Source: Mastigias papua (taxonomy: Eukaryota; Cnidaria; Scyphozoa; Rhizostomeae; Mastigiidae). From it: a stretch of 64,000 bases of DNA. Location of the stretch: contig OZ025282.1 of the NCBI GenBank assembly GCA_964019165.1, positions 13,431,729 through 13,495,728 on the forward strand, written 5' to 3'. The notes under the pieces were generated by a model, which searched no databases, was not told where the DNA came from, and was given only the letters and a program-made list of their open reading frames with translations. Shown piece by piece: positions 38,811 to 51,264 of this stretch (position 1 is its first letter; the number at the start of each line of letters is the position of its first letter). A program made the position numbers and the translations under genes.

Positions 38811-41800
38811 ATGAGTTCAAACGATATGGTAAACAACGATGTCAATAGGACTGGAACCAACAATGGTGAAAGTCCATCGTCCGGCAGGTGTCTCATGGCA
38901 CAGCAGCATAGGCCCTGGTCGTCATTTAACTACTGCTGGGAGGATGAGAATGAAATGGACACAGCAAAAAAACAGAGTAGTTATGGAATGTTTCTATTTG
39001 AGTGACCCAAAGACGACAGGTTATAGGAAAAGAATGCATATGTTATGGAAAGACAGAGAGATGGTAAATGTCACAGAGCAACGGCTGATTGATCAGAAGA
39101 ACCAAATTATTAAGAAACAGTGGCTGAGTTCACTAGAGCTAGAAGAAATACAAAGGAATGTCGAAGATGCCACATATGGTGGAGTAGCTAGATCTATAGT
39201 GGAAAAAAGTGACCCTGAAGTAGCAATGACAACAATTGAAGGTGGTAGTTAACGAGTAGATTCACAAATTGAACGTAATGAACAACTAGATGGGATTAAA
39301 ATCAAGGATGGTGTAGTTGTAATGAAAGAGGATAGAGAGATCTTTAAAATGATGATGAAAGTCAAGAAAAAACCAAGGATTCAATTACCAGCAGTGAGTG
39401 GAGTAGACGGAGTAAAGCTGAAGGAGGCAGTGAAGAAGGTTAATAGTGTACTAGAAAACTTAAGATAGATAACATCACGGAAATGAATGATACAATATAC
39501 TATGGTGCGGCTATGGTATGTGAAATCCTTGATGTCAGAAAGAAAAAGGTACATGACTGGAAGGAACTACGGCGGAACAAGAGACTAAACACACAGATAA
39601 GAGAGATGAACAAACATCTAGGTAGGGTGCACGCATTATTTGACAAGACAACTATTAAGAAACGACATCAAGATACCTTGGAAAGAAAATATAAGATCAA
39701 ACATAAAGGACTGCATGTAGCTAAGGAAGAAATAAGACAAAGAATCAAAGCAGAAACAGCTATTATCTCAAGGTGCCAACAACGAATAAATCAGTACTAA
39801 CAAAACAGGATGTCTAGAAGCAATGAAAGCGAATTTTATAAACAACTTAACAATGATACTGAAAGAACTAACGAAATTGCCATACCTGGCGCAGATGAGT
39901 CAAGAATGTTGTTGTCAGATATCTGGGGGTAATAAAGTAGAGCATAACAGAGAGGCAGAATGGATGAATGATTTCATAATGGGAATGGAGGATACACCAA
40001 AGCAACAGAAAGTTGAAATCACTGATGTACAAGTGAACAAGATGTTTACAAAGATTCCTAACTGGAAGGCACAAGGTCCTGACTGGGTACAAGGATATTG
40101 GCTTAAGAACTTTACCAGCATGCACAAATATTTGACTAAGTGTCTTACCCACCTGGACGGATGACAAAAGACAGAACAGTTCTAATTCAAAAGGATGAAT
40201 CAAAAGGGATAGAACGCAGTAATTATAGGCCAATAACCTGCTTACCACTTGTACGGAAGCTGTTGACTTTATTGATATCTGCGAAATCTATATATTCTTA
40301 GAATCTGAGCAGCAGAAAGGCTGTAAAAGGAAATCGATGGGAACTGCAGACTTGCTATTTATTGACCGATTAGTGCTATGAAAGGCCGGGAGGTGAAAAA
40401 ATGATTTGTCAATGGGGTAGATTACAGAACAGCCTATGATATGGTCCCCCTTTCGTGGATATTGGAGTGTTTAAACTGCTTAGGTATTAGCAAAAACATT
40501 CAACAGTTCCTTGATTAGACATTGAAAACATGGAGAGTTGAACTGACACGTGCAAACCAGCAGCTAGGTGAAGTCACAATCCATAGGGGAAATTTTCAAG
40601 GTGATGCTCTGTTGCCTCTTTTATTTGTCGTTCCGTTGATTCCCTTAACACATATTTTGAGGAAGATCAAATCTGGTTACTAGTTTACCCAAAATAAAGA
40701 GCAAGTCAACCACGTAGTATACATGGATGACCTTAAGTTATATGCCAAAAGTGAAGAGACATTGGATTCTCTTGTTCAAACAGTTAGAGTATTCAGCAAA
40801 GACATCGGCATGCAATTTGGATTAGACAAATGTGCAGCCCTGACGATGAAGAGAGGAAGGATAGTAAAATCAGGCGGAATAGAATTTCCTAATGACAAAA
40901 AAATAAGATCACTAGAGCAAGACAGCAGTTATAAATATCTAGGTATATTACAATCAATCGAAATACAGCGGAAGGAAATGAAAGATAAAGTTGGATAAGA
41001 ATACAAAAGGCCTGTAAGGAAAATACTTTATTCTAAGCTTAATGGTGGCAATATAATCAAAGCAATCAACACATGGGCTATCCCGATATTAAAATACTCA
41101 ACTGCATTACTTGACTGGACCATTAATGCTCTACAGGAAATGGACACAAGAACGAGAAAGTTGATAACTATGCATAATGCGCTACATCCTAGGAGTAATG
41201 TTGACCGCTTATACATACCTCGAGGTGAAGTAGGTAGAGGATTCCTTTGTATCGAGGATGCAGTGAATTTGGCTAAATTGAGACTGGAAGAGTACGTGAA
41301 AATGAGTGATGAAAGGCTGGTTAGTGCTGCAAGAGGTGCTGATGAAGCTACAAACTGGGAAGCAGCAGTAGAAGCTAAACATGAATTCAAGAGGTGGAAA
41401 AACACTATCGACAAAGCAACTGGAAAGCAAAGATACTACACGGGCAGTTTATCACTCAGACAGAACATCTAGCGGACGAACAACAATCGCTATGGGTAAA
41501 AGATGGCATTTTGAAAAGAGAAATAGAATCGCTGCTAATGGTAGCTCAGGAGCAAGCAATCAGAATGAATTTAATCAAAGCAAAGATAGACAAAACCCAG
41601 CAGGAAAGTAAGTGTAGAATGTGAGGTGAAAGTGATGAAAATGTTAGTCATATTTTGAGTGAGTGCAGTAAGATGGCACAAAAGGAATATATGCGTCGTC
41701 ACGACTGGGTTGGGAAGAAGGTTCATTGGGAATTCAGCAAACAGTGCGAATTTGATGTTAAAGACAAATGGTACGAGCATGAGCCAAATGCAATCAGCGA

Positions 41801-42190
41801 GAACAATGATTTCCGTATTTTGTGGGATTTTGAAGTACAAACTGACCATGAGATTGAGGTGAGAAGTCCTGACATGATAGTAACTGATACGAAGCACAAT
41901 ATATGCAAGATGATTGACTTCGCTGTGCCTTTTGATGGCAGAGTGGATTCAAAATAAGTGGAAAAAATTGAAAAATATCAAGATTTAGCCAGGGAAATAC
42001 GAGAGATTTGGAATAAAAATGTGAGAGTCATCCCTATTATAATTAGGGGCTTATTAGCTACTCCAAAACTATCAAGACAGAGGCTGGAAGGCATTTGGCA
42101 TTGATACAAAGGTTGTGGAGTTGCAGAAGAGTTTCATCTTATATTCTGCAAGTATCCTCAGGAAAGTTCTTGAGGTTTGAGGAGACTTGT
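38811..42190 (+). pseudogene. Family A (subfamily I) copy A6 ORF, full-length but heavily broken
   Basis: All family parts appear in order, in several frames: SSGRCLMAQQHRP and the Myb-like region (38811-39252), linker blocks (39300-39800), the RT entry PNWKAQGPDWVQGYWLKNF (39823-40164), degraded motifs A and B near 40420-40640, MDDLKLYAKSEE with VYMDD at 40719 on (motif C), then LDKCAALTMKRG. Thumb: AINTWAIPILKYS, LHPRSNVDRLYIPRGEVGRG (41140-41472). Knuckle KCRM-stop-GESDENVSHILSECSKMAQKEY near 41600-41690, with a TGA in place of the second Cys. RLE: EVRSPDMIVTDTK (RPD changed to SPD) and CKMIDFAVP. The 3' end reaches ATAATAATAATATTAA at 42246-42262. Many frameshifts; the oldest-looking full-length copy. 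Confidence 0.8.
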
Positions 42191-42262
42191 TGTCACCGAA
42201 CCTCACGACACGATGTCTGCTGATATAGATAGTATGCGTTATGAGATAATAATAATATTAAT

Positions 42263-43944
42263 GTATTTATTTGAAGTTAGTGTGTTACCATAGCTCTACA
42301 CTGCAATATTGTGTACTAATTTATACCAACTATTTGCAAAGCGCAATGGAAAACAACCCTATCCTATACCATTATGTAAGTAAAAGCTACTAATAATCGT
42401 TAGCAAAAAGTTTCCGACTGACATTTCTCCAAATTTTGTCCCTTTTGAATATAGCAGCCTTCTAGGTGTTCTCAATTAGATCAGGCTTCTTATACTGTTC
42501 CACTAGGTGCTACAACTGAACTACATGGTGTCAATAGCGTTTATCACACATTCTGCATTTGCAATTTGTCGTAAATCTTTTGTTCTTAGGTCATAGTTGA
42601 TGTCCATTCTTATTAAATACCCCTGGATGAAAGACCGGTTGATACAATAAAGTGTTTTGTATATCTCGATCATAAGCATACGTAGGTTTTTGGACATGAA
42701 CAGTTGTGTACTTGTTCTGTGCTAGTAGAACTACAAACGTGGGTTCATGGTCATCAGGTAGCAATCTGAGAATTGCTTTGTGCACTCTATCTATGTTGTA
42801 AGCTTTTCGCTTTCCATAGACAGGCCTAATCAAAGGGCAGCACTTGAAAATTGATGAAACGGAAGATTGATATAATAAATAGTAGATTAACACATACACG
42901 CCGTTGTCAGCCAGTTCCCTTCTCTATTTCCCGCCCTTATCCTAGTTCCAATCCCCTTTCTGCCTTCCTTGAGTCCATGCCGCATGCTTCTTCCTTGTGG
43001 GTCGCAAGAGAGTTTTTAGATCTAGTGTGATTGGAGTATTTATTATATGGTAAAGGAGAATAAAGTGGTATACACACTGTACTGCAAGTGTCTGTGATGA
43101 TGCGGCATAAATAACTGTGATGTTTTCAGCGATGTGGCTCATGTATAGCCTATTTGTCATTGCCTATCGGTCAGTCATTGTATACCTTTTGCGTCACTTG
43201 GGACATTTAAATTCCTGTAAGAACAGCGCTTCACCCGTCCGTCGATCGAAATTAGATGATTCACAACCCACTCAATGAATTTGACACTCATCGTGGCTAT
43301 CCAGTACCGACTGCACGTGTTCACTTCTCAAGATTTATCTTAATCACTCGCACGATGGGGCCCAACGTTCTGTACGGCCTAATTCGCCGAACTGCATTCC
43401 TCGCAAGATCCAACTTCGTAGCTGGTGCCACTGTTCCTGCCAACTTACCGAGAGTAAATACCCACATACCCAAGACCAACTGCATCTTGTTAGCTCAGCC
43501 ATGTCTGGTATTTCATCATTGACTGCAAAGTTTCCTGCATCGCGCTTAGTACACATCAAATTTTACGGGTGAGTAAATCTACCAAAATTTTACCCCTTTA
43601 CTTTTACCCAGATATGTCACGTCACGTTATCACTACTAGCACAAAGGAACAAGCCACTTTATGATGATATCTTTGCACACACCTAACAGCGTTGTATACA
43701 TCTATGACATGAGTTTTGAGGTCCAGTCAGCTATCAGAGGTAGCAGTCCACTCTCCCATTGCGTTCTACATAGTCATCGTTCGATTATTCCTACCTTACG
43801 CTCCTGTTACTTGGCCGATAAGAGTTTGTACTTACCAGCTACATTAGCCTGTTTATATCATTGTCCTGATATACTACCTTACAGCTACCTTCTACTCTTT
43901 CTTTATATACCAGATATAGTTAACATCTGGATAGTATTTATCCT
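42263..43944. other. Unassigned sequence
   Basis: No recognisable element. The longest frame is 42591-42899 on the minus strand (102 codons) without a familiar motif; I do not call it a gene. Confidence 0.4.
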
Positions 43945-44775
43945 CAGCCATCATTTTCTAGGACTTCACCCCGTAATATGCAAGTATATGTTTGCCTGCT
44001 GCGCGATATCACTCAATTCGTTAGTTCGATGCTTCTTTAGTTTATTCGCTAGCATTGTTCTTAGCTATCAGTTTGTAGGACTTGTCCCCCTCACTGTGCA
44101 CGTAGAGATCTGCTTGCTGCGCGATTTCACTTCATTCTTTAGTTCCATACTTCTTTCGTTTATTAGCTTATATTGTTTTCAGCAATCACTTTCTAGGAAT
44201 TTACCCCTCAATATGCACGTATAGATTTGCTTGCTGTGCGATATCACTTATTGGTCGGCTCTATGCTTCTTTAGTTTATGAGCTAGTATTGTTTTCAGCA
44301 ATCAGTGTCCTGGTGTTTACCCCTCAATATATGCACAGAGAGATTTGCTGCGCGAGGTCGCTTAATTCGTTAGGATTTTACCCCTCAATATATGCACAGA
44401 GAGATTTGTTTGCTGCCCGAGGTCGCTTAATTCGTTAGTGCTTATTTTTTTTCAGCTATCAGTTTCAAGGATTTTACCCCTCAACATGCACATACAGATT
44501 TGCTTGCTGGGCGATGTTGCTTTATTCGCTAGTTCTATGCCTCTTTGGTTTATTCGCTAGTATTGTTTTTAGCAATCAGTTTCAGAGGATTTACCCCAAA
44601 ATATGCACATAGAGAATTGCGTGCTGCACCATGTCGCTTAATTCGTTAGTTTTATACTTCTTTTGTTTCAGCAATCAGTTTCAAGAATTACCCCCACAAT
44701 ATGCACATAGAGATTTGCTTGCTGCGCGATGTCGCTTTATGCTTTGGTCCTAAGCTTCTTTAGTTTATACTACCA
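43945..44775 (+). repeat. Minisatellite with a unit of about 100-120 bp
   Basis: A module containing TTGCTTGCTGCGCGAT, then TTCGTTAGTTCTATGCTTC, TTTAGTTTATTCGCTAG, CAGCAATCAGTTTC and TTACCCCTCAATATGCACA recurs about eight times. The core is near 43997, 44113, 44232, 44347, 44407, 44505, 44620 and 44720; some copies are shortened. An open frame at 43661-44224 runs through the first units but looks incidental. Confidence 0.85.
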
Positions 44776-45920
44776 CACAATTGTGGTCGCATTTAGCTTA
44801 CATCGTGCCCCCTCTTCCCAGAGGCTTCCCCTCATCAGCATTTACAGGCATTCCACACATTGTATTCGCTGTGCGTTTGTTGTTATCTCCTTTATTTATA
44901 TACTTTCCGCGCCCCCCCCCCCCTACCAGCGTGTTCCGTTATTCGCACGAGCTATCTTTAGCTAGCCCTAGTTTCCCTGGGACCCAGCACTTATCTAGAG
45001 TATTGTCTCATGCACTCCCTTTTTCCCGTCCCCACCGCTTGCGCACTAGGTAGGCTGCGTCAATAATGCGTTCACTCTTAGACCTTAGCTTAGCATTATC
45101 AGTTTATACTTGTTCTTGTTGCTTTTTAATACAACTCGCCTTTACGCCTCTAAAGTATCCATCGCAGATCTCAAGCTGGTAGTATTTTAGGCCATATAGT
45201 AGTCATGTACTTGGTTATCTTCCAGTAGTAATACTCTGTTTCAACTCACTTGTTCCTTGGGCTTTTGCACTAATCAATCACTGTAACACGTAATCGTTTG
45301 TTTGTTTCTTAATTTCATGAACGCAAACACATGGAATTTCGCCTGGTGAGTCACCGGCCTGACTGGCTTCAATCACACATGCTTGTCATTCGATAGAACT
45401 GCATCACGTCAGCAAGTTCCGAATCCGATGTGAATATTGTGGATCAGAAAACAGTTCCGGTCTAATGCCCGGCAATACAGGATCCCAGATTGCCTAACCA
45501 AGTTCTATGTGCTACTACCTGAAGTCGGGTATCCCGAACTGCTAAGTCCTCACGTCTGTTCCCACCATTATCACAGGAGCAATAAGAGTCAGCTAGACTG
45601 CCTCCCATCCCGATATAATGTTCCTTAGTTAAATCAGTGTTCATCAGGACTACTTTACAAGGCATCATTCAATACCTGCCAGTTAATTTGGTTCAAAATA
45701 ACTTTGGACCTGAGTGACAGTACATCGGTCACGTTGTTCTGGCAAATATCTTCCATCAAAGCTGAAAATTTCGCCTACCCACTCACGAAAGCTACTTCCA
45801 AATAGCTGTCATCACTAAAGATGTGCAGATCGCTGCAGACGTTTGCCTTCACTCAAACCACTGCAACTCTACTCTGGAAGATCAGAATGGGTTTAGTAGC
45901 AGACCTCAGCAACTATTGTG
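44776..45920. other. Unassigned sequence
   Basis: Includes a C-run at about 44912-44922. No gene or known repeat recognised. It ends at the TTA tract that closes the minus-strand run of family A elements. Confidence 0.4.
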
Positions 45921-45984
45921 AGCCTATTATTATTATTATTACTATTATTATTGTATAAGTTGTTAGCTTTTCTGTTGTTTGTGT

Positions 45985-46018
45985 AAAGGCCAAGACCAAA
46001 CTATGGTCCTTAGGCTTC
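45985..46018 (-). ncRNA. Family A 3' UTR hairpin (A7)
   Basis: Minus strand: inner stem GGACCA with TGGTC(T), enclosed by AAGCC and GGCCTT with one bulge. Same placement and two-tier form as in other copies. Confidence 0.5.
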
Positions 46019-46034
46019 AAAGTGTAGTCATTTC

Positions 46035-49000
46035 TCAGGCTATTGATAGAGCTCTCCTCAGGATATGTGATGTTCCTAGCAGCACAATTTTCTGGGTTTC
46101 TTCAATGCTAATTTGTCCAGGGATCTTTGATACATGCTCTTTCATTCTTTTTCTAACAAGGCCCAGGGCTCCAACAATGACAGGGACAATAGTAGGTTTC
46201 ATTCTCCACATTTTAGCAACCTCTATCTCAAGGTCTTTATATTTCGATAACTTTTCTGTTTCTTTATATCCAACATTGCGCTCAGATGGTACAGACATGT
46301 CAATGAAGAAACATTTGTTTTCCGACTTATCTCTAATCACTATATCAGGCCTATTTGCAGTAATTTCCTTGTCAGTGTGGATTGGCATATCCCATAGGAC
46401 GACAACATCTTTCCCTTCAACCACCGTGTTAGGCTTATGTTCATACCACTGAGATGTCACTGCAATATTATAATGTTTGCATATTTTCCAGTGCATGTAG
46501 ACCAAAGCTTTGTCATGTCTTTCAAGATACTCCTTTTTTGCTAAAGCTGAACATCCTGATGTGATGTGCTCTATGGTTTCATCATATTCATGACATAATC
46601 TGTATTTTGGGTTTGTCCCGTCTTTGATTATCTTACTGCGATAATTATTTGTGGCAAGGCTCTGATCCTGTACTGCGATTATGAACCCTTCTGTTTCCCC
46701 TTTCAAGCTAGCACTTCTCAACCATTTATGGGTGTTCTCCTTATCTACATCTGCCTTCTTAACTCTGTCCGGATATTGCCCGTGCATTGGCTTCTTCTCC
46801 CACGTTTCCTTTGTCATTTCCATTATTCTTTTCTTGGCGTACTCTTTTGCTTGTTTGGCACTTTTTACAACTGAAAAATTTTCCTCTGTTTCAACATCTT
46901 CCATTTGAATCTCTCTTTTGAACCTTCGAGCTTTCTTCTCTATTGAATACAATGTTTTATGAATCTCATACTGGTAAACTTGTTTCAATAACTTCTCATT
47001 TGTCTCACTTAGATATTTTTCAAGGCCAGTGGTCGATATCTTGTATGTGTACTCTATCTGAGTTAAACCACGCCCTCCTTCTGTTCTACTGATGTATATT
47101 CTGTCAACATCTGCTTTGGGATGGTGTATCTTGTACATAGTTAGAAGCTTTCTTGTTTTCCTATCAAGTTTCTGTATTTCTTGTAATTGCCAATTGATGA
47201 TGTGAAAACTGTAAGTGAGGACTGGTACCGCTAGCGTGTTTATTGCAGTTATTTTGTTACCAGCATTCAACTCACTTCTTAGGGCCAGTTTAACTCTCCG
47301 GTAATACTCTTTTCGGACGTTCTCCTTCATTTTAGAATGTTGAATTCCGTCTCCTTCGTTTATTCCTAGGTATTTGTATGTGCCTTCTTGGTCTATATCT
47401 TGGATGCTAGTAGCTTTGTCTAATTCAATGGATGATGTTTTCATCAGCTTTCCTCGCTTAAATGTTGCCTTAGCGCACTTATCTAAGCCAAATTGCATAT
47501 TTATATCATCACTAAACATTTTCAGAGTTTGGAGCAACCCTTCAAGCTGCTCATCATTCTTTGCATAAAGCTTTAAATCATCCATGTAGAATAAGTGATT
47601 CACTCTTTCATTATATACATTATAACCCATGCCTGTGTTGTTTAGCAGATTAGAGAGTGGTGCAAGAGCCAAGCAAAATATCAAAGGAGATAGTGATTCG
47701 CCTTGGAATATCCCGTTCTTAATACTAATAGGGTTTGTCATTATATTTCCCATGGAGTAATTCAAAATAATTGTTGTTTTCCATGTGCCCATGATATGTC
47801 TCATAAAATTTATTAACACTGGTGAAAGTTTGTACATTTCCATAGTCTTTAAGATCTACGAATGGGGGACACTATCAAACGCTTTTGTGTAGTCTATCCA
47901 AGCAGTGCTTAGATTTCTTTTTCCTTTTCTACAATGTTCCAAAATCATTTTGTTAATAAATAACTGATCTTTGCAGCCATAAGATCCCTTCTTGCACCCT
48001 TTCTGCTCAATTGGGAATGCTTGATTTTCATTTAGGAAGTCGTAAGCTCTATCTGCAATAATTGCTGTTAGGATCTTGTACATTGTTGGTAAGCATGTGA
48101 TTGGCCTGTAATTCTTTGGTTCAATAGTTTCCTCTGACTTGGGAAGTAAGTAGGTTATGCCGTTTGTTAGCCATGAAGGGCTTTCTTCTGGGTTCTTTAC
48201 AATATTTGAGAAGCAGCAAGCAATGTCTTCATGTAAGGATGTTAAATTTTTTAACCAGAAGTTTGGTATTTTATCTTGACCTGGGGATTTCCAGTTATGT
48301 GTTTTCTTTATAGCTGATATTACCTCCTGTTTTTCTATGGTTGGCCATGTTTGCTCTTGGAATTTTTTACCTAGTTCTTCTTGTTTCCTTACCCACTCAG
48401 CTTCTTCATTATGGTGCTTTTCATCCTTCCAGATTAGCTTCCAAAACTGTTCTGTTACTTCTGCTGTCGGAGGTTTATTAACCTCAATCTTTTTCTTTCC
48501 AAGCTCTCTGTAGAATCTCTTGGTGTCAGTTGCAAATGTTCTATTCTGTCTGAACTGTTTCACTCTTTTCTCAAATCTTCTTATTCTTTGAGCTTTTGCA
48601 TTTATTAGTTGCCTGACTTCTTCTTTTGCAGTTATGATGTTATCATCATTTCTAATTGAGTATTTTCTCCTGATTTTTCTACTTTTTCTTTCGCCCATGC
48701 CTTTATGTCTGGTTAGCTCTGTAAGCATTGATAGATCAATCCTCAACTCCTTAATATCTCTTTCAAGTTTTGCTTTCCACAACGGTTGTGTCCGCTTTCT
48801 CTGTTGTCTATGTATGACCTTTTTACCAATCATCTCAGTTGTAACACATGCTGACGCAAAAATCAGTTCGTTTACTTCATTGATACCCAAACGTATCCCA
48901 CAAGAATCTTTTATCAGTAGCACTGCTTTATTTGAAAGTTTAATAAATCCTTTTGCTTTTCTGTTTAAATATATCTTAGGTAGTGAGCTTCTATCTTTCA

Positions 49001-49667
49001 TATCTGTTTCTTTGACTTCTTCCAATTTTTTCAATATCATCTGCTTTATCTCCTCAACTTGTAGTAGAGTACTCTGATCAATAACTGTATCTTCACGATC
49101 AGTTACTTCATCAACTGGATTACTTTGTGTATCGATCTCCCTTTCTACGACTTCTTCTTCATTATTAGTTCCTTTGGTAGCGTCGGAGTTCACAGGTAGC
49201 TTAGTTGACTTTATATTTGCTCTAATCCTGGATTTGATTGCTTCCAGTTCAGAATCAGATAGCCTTTTGTTCTTTACTATATCTCTCCTTACATTGGCAA
49301 GTTTATTGGCATCGATATTTGGTCTTACATCAGTATTCATTTCTCTCCATAATTGGTATGTATACTTTGTGTTATTTTGATCGGATGGCTCTAGTACTGC
49401 CTGATAATAGGCTGTAATGACTTGTTTATACTCACCCCTAGTCCATTTCTGTCTTGTTTGCTTTCTTGACGACTGCGTAATATCAGCATCTACGGAGCCG
49501 TTTTGAGTCGAGGTCTCATTTTGGTTATCCTGTGAAGCTTGGGGTTGGGGTAAAGTTGTTCCAGTAACACTTTTTTCGACCGTAGCCTGGTTCATCACTA
49601 AGGGACGCGCTCCTTGTTGATCCGCGCGACGAGCGATGCGGCATGATTTTCTAGTTTCAGTACTCAT
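46035..49667 (-). pseudogene. A7 ORF: Myb-like domain, RT, CCHC knuckle, RLE
   Basis: One frame of 1,210 codons, broken only by TAG at 47858-47856 (codon 604), where relatives have Trp in VPHSW; TGG to TAG is a single change. N-terminus RIARRADQQGARP. Myb-like region ~72-150 (KWTRGEYKQVITAYYQ, ANVRRDIVKNKRLSD). Acidic then basic linker to ~400. [67 protein letters not shown] (motif A), IFQGESLSPLIF (~655-661), LFYMDDLKLYAK with YMDD at ~694-697, and LDKCAKATFKRGK. Knuckle: first Cys replaced by Tyr (Y1022-x2-C1025-x8-H1034-x4-C1039). RLE: NRPDIVIRDK near 1107 and FFIDMSVP, then VPVIVGALG. It would copy the element RNA onto nicked target DNA. The Tyr suggests this copy was inactive even with readthrough. 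Confidence 0.9.
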
Positions 49668-49727
49668 TCATGTAAAAGAAAGAGCTGTTGATTTCAAGTG
49701 CAAAAAACACTAGTATTTTTTTCGTGA

Positions 49728-49957
49728 CACCATCACTAGGAGGGTTGCCGACCAAAGCTGAAGAGTCCCTCCTACCCATGAGACAGACTAACCCCCGCCG
49801 GACGCCAACCCGGTATTTCATGGTCTCGGAGAGAGCTAACAGGTACTACACCTTGCTCAAGGGTGACCTGGAGGTAATTGTGGCAAAGGGTAACCTCATT
49901 ATCCCCCGTCGAAACTCCACAACCGGGTGCAGTTGTCTGTCATACCCAGGACAGTTA
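49728..49957 (-). promoter_or_regulatory. Family A 5' module (copy in A7)
   Basis: Minus-strand copy of the shared block, adjoining the TTA tract at 49957. The ORF start lies about 60 bp further. The plus strand over it is open from 49688 to 49978, ending in leucine codons from the TTA repeat. Confidence 0.85.
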
Positions 49958-49997
49958 TTATTATTATTATTATTATAATTATTATTATTATTATTAT
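49957..49997 (-). repeat. (TAA)n tract joining C2 and A7
   Basis: TTA repeat on the plus strand with one irregularity (ATAATT). On the minus strand it is the 3' tail of C2 and the 5' flank of A7. Confidence 0.93.
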
Positions 49998-51184
49998 GTC
50001 ATAGAATAAAGCTAAATGCAAGTACCTAGCCAATACAATAACTAACTACCAAAATATTTGCTAGTTAACAGTACCAAACAGAGGCCTATAGTTCAAACAG
50101 TCATAGGCTGACAGACAAGGAAAAAAAAAAAAAAAAAAACCATTAACAACAGCATCCTCCTAATCAATATCGTCTCCTTGAATAAGTCCAGATATAACTC
50201 TTCGAATGATACTTTCACTATCCATCAATACTGTCTTCTGCATCATTGCAGCGACTTTGTCTATGAGTTCAGTATTTGCGAAAATCTGTCTTAAATCGAC
50301 CTTCAACTCCTTAATACCACCACCCAATGCTCCTACTACGACGGGGACTACATAGATCTTATAACTTGGGCGTCTTTCCCTTGTTTCCAAAGCGAGTTGT
50401 CTGTACTTTGTCATCTTCTCTGTTCTCTTTGGTCCAATGTTATGCTGTTGGGGGCACGCCATATCACATATCAAAATCTTCTTGTCTCTCTTCAATTCTA
50501 AAAGTAGGTCTGGTCTTCTGGACGCTGTTGTTTTTCGCAAATTGAACTCAAAATCCTACACAAGCTTGGCTATATTATTCTCCAATACTGTCCCTCTACC
50601 CCATCGCTGTTCGTACCAGACTGCTTCTTGACCAACTAATTCCTGTTGTTTTGCCCACTCTACTGCAAGGATCATAAGAGCACGGTTGTGTCTGGTGAGA
50701 TATTCGGTATTTGCCAACTTTGTGCATCCAGCTACAAGGTGCTCTACTGTTTCAGGATATTGGTTGCATACTCTGCAGCTATTATCATCTATCAGCCCTC
50801 TTACTTTTTTCCAAGCTCTTGTTTCCACCATTTGCTCCAACATTGTCATCACTGCTGCGGTTTTTCCTGGGTTGAGATTCTGGGTCAACCACACATGACA
50901 CTCCTTCTCCTGTGATCTATACAATTGACTCTGTTGATCCTTGACTCCATAGTGTTATATTCTTTGGTTCTACACTCCCCTTTTCAGCTTCTCTTTCAAT
51001 TTCTTCCATGCTAATTTCCATCCTTGGTTGATCAGCTCTCCATCGATACAAATATTACCTCCCTCAAATTCAATCTCTACTCCAACTTCCGTCATTGTCT
51101 GTATTGCCTCCTGTATTATGGAATTCTCCTCTTTTAGCTTATTATTATTATTTACTATTTCTTCCCATTTGCTATCTAGTACAA
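49998..51184 (-). pseudogene. Family C RLE LINE copy C2, 5'-truncated
   Basis: Only the C-terminal third remains, in three frames: 51200-50970 (WSAIVLDSKWEEIV, IQTMTEVGVEIEFEG), 50924-50556 (ECHVWLTQNLNPGKTAAVMTMLEQMVETRAW, the knuckle CRVCNQYPETVEHLVAGC, TRHNRALMILAVEWAKQQ, VWYEQRWGRGTVLENN) and 50540-50160 (SRRPDLLLELKR, ILICDMACPQQHN, YRQLALETRERR, VVPVVVGALGGGIKEL, MQKTVLMDSESIIRRV). Knuckle and RPD...D are intact. The frames are separated by stops or frameshifts. An A20 run at 50120-50139 lies in the 3' UTR (T-run on the coding strand). It sits between A8 and the TTA tract of A7. Confidence 0.82.
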
Positions 51185-51222
51185 TTGCTGACCAGATCAC
51201 CCCAGTGACCTAAGGTCAGCAA
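51185..51222 (-). ncRNA. Family A 3' UTR two-tier hairpin (A8)
   Basis: Outer stem of 9 bp: TTGCTGACC with GGTCAGCAA. Inner stem GGTCA with TGATC, one wobble, closed by a short G-rich loop. It lies at the point where A8 meets C2, so C2 entered or joined just after this structure. Confidence 0.6.
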
Positions 51223-51264
51223 AGGTCTAAGAAACGAAAACATTAATTAAAACAAAACTAAAAT

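Larger units (their letters stand above)
45924..49957 (-). mobile_element. Family A (subfamily II) element A7, near-intact
   Basis: Complete on both sides: TTA tract at 45926-45953 (3' tail on the minus strand), 5' module at 49728-49957, then another TTA tract at 49957-49997. About 4.0 kb. Only one nonsense codon interrupts the ORF. Confidence 0.88.

Noticed and set aside
42591..42899. Minus-strand 102-codon frame as a host exon
   Set aside because: No recognisable domain, no clear splice sites and no conserved relative in the window.
43661..44224. 187-codon hydrophobic open frame as a membrane protein
   Set aside because: It runs through minisatellite units and has no family motif. The hydrophobic look follows from T-rich sequence.
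44912..44922. C-run as a polypurine tract of an LTR retrotransposon
   Set aside because: No LTR, gag or pol sequence is visible nearby, so it is only a homopolymer.
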